A stretch of 14,907 nucleotides of DNA from Verrucomicrobiaceae bacterium (GTDB lineage: Bacteria; Verrucomicrobiota; Verrucomicrobiia; Verrucomicrobiales; Verrucomicrobiaceae): assembly GCA_947463285.1 (NCBI GenBank), contig CANHTV010000041.1, positions 1-14,907 on the forward strand. The letters are read 5' to 3'. The translations under genes were made by a program, and so were the position numbers. Positions 12,744 to 14,907 of this stretch are shown piece by piece. The first letter of the stretch is position 1. Each line of letters opens with the position of its first letter. Below the pieces are notes generated by a model that ran no database searches, was not told the DNA's origin, and saw nothing but the letters and a program-made list of their open reading frames with translations.

Positions 12744-14907
12744 TCACTTCACCTGCACCGGATGCATCAGGTAAGCGATGAGGTCGCGGATCTGATCGGG
12801 CTGGAAAGCTAGGAGCAGGCCTTCCGGCATCATGGACATGGGAGAGGTCTCGGTTTTGGTGATTTCGGAGCGGTCAAGGGTCAAGGGCTCGGTCAAGGTG
12901 CGGAGGGTCAAGGTCTTGTCGGTGGTGCTGGTGATGACGCCGCTGAGCACGCGACCATCTTTGAGCGTGAGCAGGCTCATGCGGTAGTCCGCGCTGACCA
13001 CGCCGCTGGGGTCGGCGATGTTTTCGAGGAGGTAGTCGAGGTTCGAGCGACCGCTGCCGGTGAGGTCGGGGCCGATCTTGCCGCCCTGCCCATACATCTG
13101 GTGGCAGGCACCGCAGATGGCGGTGAAGAGCACCCGGCCTTGGCTGAGGTTGGCTTTGGCCAAAGTGGGGGCGTCGAGCTGCTTCTTGAGCTTCTCGATG
13201 AGTTCCTTTTTGTCCGCAGCGGACTCGCGCAACTCTCCCCAGACTTCGGTCAGTTTCTTCGTGAGAGCCACGTCTTTGAAATCACGAATCTGCCGAGCAT
13301 GGAAGGCGGTGACTTCCGTGCGAGCGATCCGTCCTTTACCCACGCTTTCGAGCATCACGGCGGCCCAGGCAGGGCGAGAGACGAGGGCATCAAGCACAGC
13401 GGAGTGTTCAGCGGGGGCGAACTTTCGGTAGTCCTTCGCGAGTCGTTGGCCGATGGCGGGATCATCAAACAGCGTCAGCCCGCGCACAGCGGTCACATTC
13501 AGCCCACGCACGTCGAGCAGACCTTCACAAACAGCGCGCAGGTCGGTGGGACGGGCCTCGATCAGGGTCTTCAGAGCAGCCTCGCGGGTGGGTATCTCCG
13601 CCTGGGTATCCAGCACAATCTTCTTCACGTCGTCCAGAGCCCGGCCATCACCGAAGAGGATGGATAGGTCGCGGATGAGAGGTGTTTGGTCCTTCGCCAG
13701 AACGGCAAAGTTATCCCAGTTCGCTGGCTTCGGCATCTTGCGCAGACCTTTGAAGGCCTCCGCCATGCCTTCGAGGAAGCTCGCCGCCTGCTCAGGCTTT
13801 GCGTTCGTCAGTAGCGCATTCAGATGCTCCGGCTTCGTCGCGAGACTGCGGCTGATCCACTTCAGCGTCTTTGGCCAAGAGCAATGCAGGGCGATCTTCA
13901 CCAGCGCCGCCGGGTCATGCTTCGCCAGTGGGCTGATGCCAAACCAGACCATGTGTGGTAGGAAGGGGTCGTCGGCATGCTCTGCGTGCTTTAGCAGCTC
14001 GATGGCGAGTTCGGGGCGATGCTTCAAAGGCATTCGCTGGAGCGTGCTGGCGAGAGTGAGGTGGACGAGGCTGGATTCGTCGGTGCGGGCGAGATTGAGC
14101 AGGGTGTCTGCGTCTTGGATGTCTTGGATTGCTTGAGGATGCAGCTCACCTGTGACCAGATCGATAGGCCAGAACTGCGTCATCTCACGGATCTCCAGCA
14201 CACGCTGATGCTCATTGCCATTCAGGTCAGCTTTTGGAAACGGCTTCCGCCAAGCGAAGAGCTTCTCCGGCTTCTTCACCTCTCCATAGCTGATTCTGAA
14301 GATCCGCCCGCTGGTGCGATGCACGCCAGTGCTGTCGTGGCATTCACCAGTGTCGCTCCAATCGAGGATGAAGCCGCTGCCGTCGGGGCCGGTGCCGATT
14401 TCGATACCTCGGAACCAGGGATCGTCGGTGAGGAAGATATCGGGCTCGTGCTTGCCGACGTAGCCGCTGCCGTTGCGTTCGAGTCGCTCCACATTTGCAC
14501 GGCGACCGTGCATGTTCAGGGTAAAGAGCTTGTTGCGATACTGCTTGGGCCATTGATCTGCCTGATAGATCATCATGCCGATGTGGGCGTGGCCGCCGCC
14601 GAGGCTGTTCGCCTTGCCATCGCGGCTTTCCGTCCAGCTTCCGCTGCGGTCGTAGTGGTAGTGGTCGGCGATGGTGTCCAGCTTCTCATAGATCAGAGGA
14701 TTCATCGTGTTCGAATCCATTAGATGCGCACCAGGGATCAGGTGCCAGAGATGGCCGGTGACGGTGTTGATGAAGAACATCTCGCCATTCGCATCCCAAT
14801 CATGGCCCCAGGGATTCGTGGTTCCATGAGTCAGCACCTCGACGATTTTCCGCTCGGGATGAAAACGCCAGATGCCTCCCTTCATTGGCACGCGTTGTTC
14901 GTCTGGC
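12744..14907 (-). CDS. PVC-type heme-binding CxxCH protein (propeller, HEAT-like repeats, C-terminal cytochrome domain); 5' end outside window
   Basis: The frame is open to the right edge. Within the window an in-frame GTG at 14891 gives 715 residues, but the frame continues upstream (codons for PDEQR before it) and the protein begins inside a propeller, so the true start lies beyond 14907. Numbering from that GTG, the propeller part (1 to about 205) includes TTNPWGHDWDANGEMFF (24-40), GGGHAHIGMMIYQ (98-110) and DWSDTGECHD (177-186), typical of the PVC 'membrane-bound dehydrogenase' domain. A helical, HEAT-like stretch covers about 225-570. The C-terminal heme-binding domain carries CGACH (593-597), YGQGGKIGPDLTGSG (600-614) and MMPEG (687-691), a likely distal Met. 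It is probably exported, though the signal peptide is not in view. Family function is unproven. It precedes the PSCyt1/PSD1 gene by 67 bases on the same strand and is clearly more GC-rich than it. Confidence 0.92.
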   Translation of the reverse strand, partial: PDEQRVPMKGGIWRFHPERKIVEVLTHGTTNPWGHDWDANGEMFFINTVTGHLWHLIPGAHLMDSNTMNPLIYEKLDTIADHYHYDRSGSWTESRDGKANSLGGGHAHIGMMIYQADQWPKQYRNKLFTLNMHGRRANVERLERNGSGYVGKHEPDIFLTDDPWFRGIEIGTGPDGSGFILDWSDTGECHDSTGVHRTSGRIFRISYGEVKKPEKLFAWRKPFPKADLNGNEHQRVLEIREMTQFWPIDLVTGELHPQAIQDIQDADTLLNLARTDESSLVHLTLASTLQRMPLKHRPELAIELLKHAEHADDPFLPHMVWFGISPLAKHDPAALVKIALHCSWPKTLKWISRSLATKPEHLNALLTNAKPEQAASFLEGMAEAFKGLRKMPKPANWDNFAVLAKDQTPLIRDLSILFGDGRALDDVKKIVLDTQAEIPTREAALKTLIEARPTDLRAVCEGLLDVRGLNVTAVRGLTLFDDPAIGQRLAKDYRKFAPAEHSAVLDALVSRPAWAAVMLESVGKGRIARTEVTAFHARQIRDFKDVALTKKLTEVWGELRESAADKKELIEKLKKQLDAPTLAKANLSQGRVLFTAICGACHQMYGQGGKIGPDLTGSGRSNLDYLLENIADPSGVVSADYRMSLLTLKDGRVLSGVITSTTDKTLTLRTLTEPLTLDRSEITKTETSPMSMMPEGLLLAFQPDQIRDLIAYLMHPVQVK

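Noticed and set aside
13101..14723. Long plus-strand open frames (13101-13667, 13453-14136, 14019-14723) opposite the large cytochrome gene
   Set aside because: They overlap each other and lie antisense to conserved propeller and heme motifs; the high G+C of this gene gives few stop codons on the other strand. Their translations show no family pattern.
1..14907. Signs of a mobile element, prophage, defence island or tRNA-linked insertion
   Set aside because: No transposase, integrase, terminal inverted repeats, target-site duplications or tRNA gene were seen; genes are housekeeping or typical PVC accessory genes.

Overview
The window looks like chromosomal DNA from a member of the PVC superphylum, most likely a Verrucomicrobiota bacterium (inference). 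The best evidence is at the right end: a PSCyt1/PSCyt2(DUF1549)/PSD1(DUF1553) protein and a PVC-type heme-binding CxxCH protein, two families concentrated in Planctomycetota and Verrucomicrobiota. The rest is ordinary bacterial housekeeping and accessory content. I see no tRNA, rRNA, CRISPR array, insertion sequence or phage gene, and no gap over 300 bases without a gene.

Layout. Positions 1-1296 are read leftwards: the GTPase gene obg, then 20 bases later the start of a membrane protein that resembles an ABC-transporter permease and runs off the left edge. A divergent 86-base gap separates obg from a rightward run: a class IV PLP-dependent aminotransferase (1383-2225), a short RlpA-family lipoprotein (2250-2636), a secreted protein of unknown function with two beta-rich segments and a Gly-rich, Lys-rich tail (2775-4052) closed by a strong terminator, a glycogen-debranching enzyme GlgX (4220-6328), an MFS transporter (6457-7728), a PilT-like ATPase (7775-8827), and the conserved rplM-rpsI operon (8957-9810) with a recognisable promoter, a leader hairpin and a terminator.

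From 9891 to the right edge everything is on the minus strand. In transcription order there is a large PVC-type cytochrome/propeller protein (start outside the window), a PSCyt1/PSD1 protein, and a small OsmC-family thiol protein. Gaps of 67 and 32 bases suggest one operon. The first two are predicted to be exported and to bind covalent heme. The OsmC protein is probably cytosolic and may deal with peroxides.

The most interesting leads are the cytochrome-PSD1-OsmC cassette, with a change in base composition between its two large genes; the rplM leader with two mutually exclusive pairings; the secreted Gly/Lys-tailed protein and the near-perfect palindrome upstream of it; a PilT-like ATPase with a diverged C-terminal motif; and the lack of Shine-Dalgarno sequences even on ribosomal-protein genes. 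No clearly new multi-gene defence or biosynthetic system is evident.
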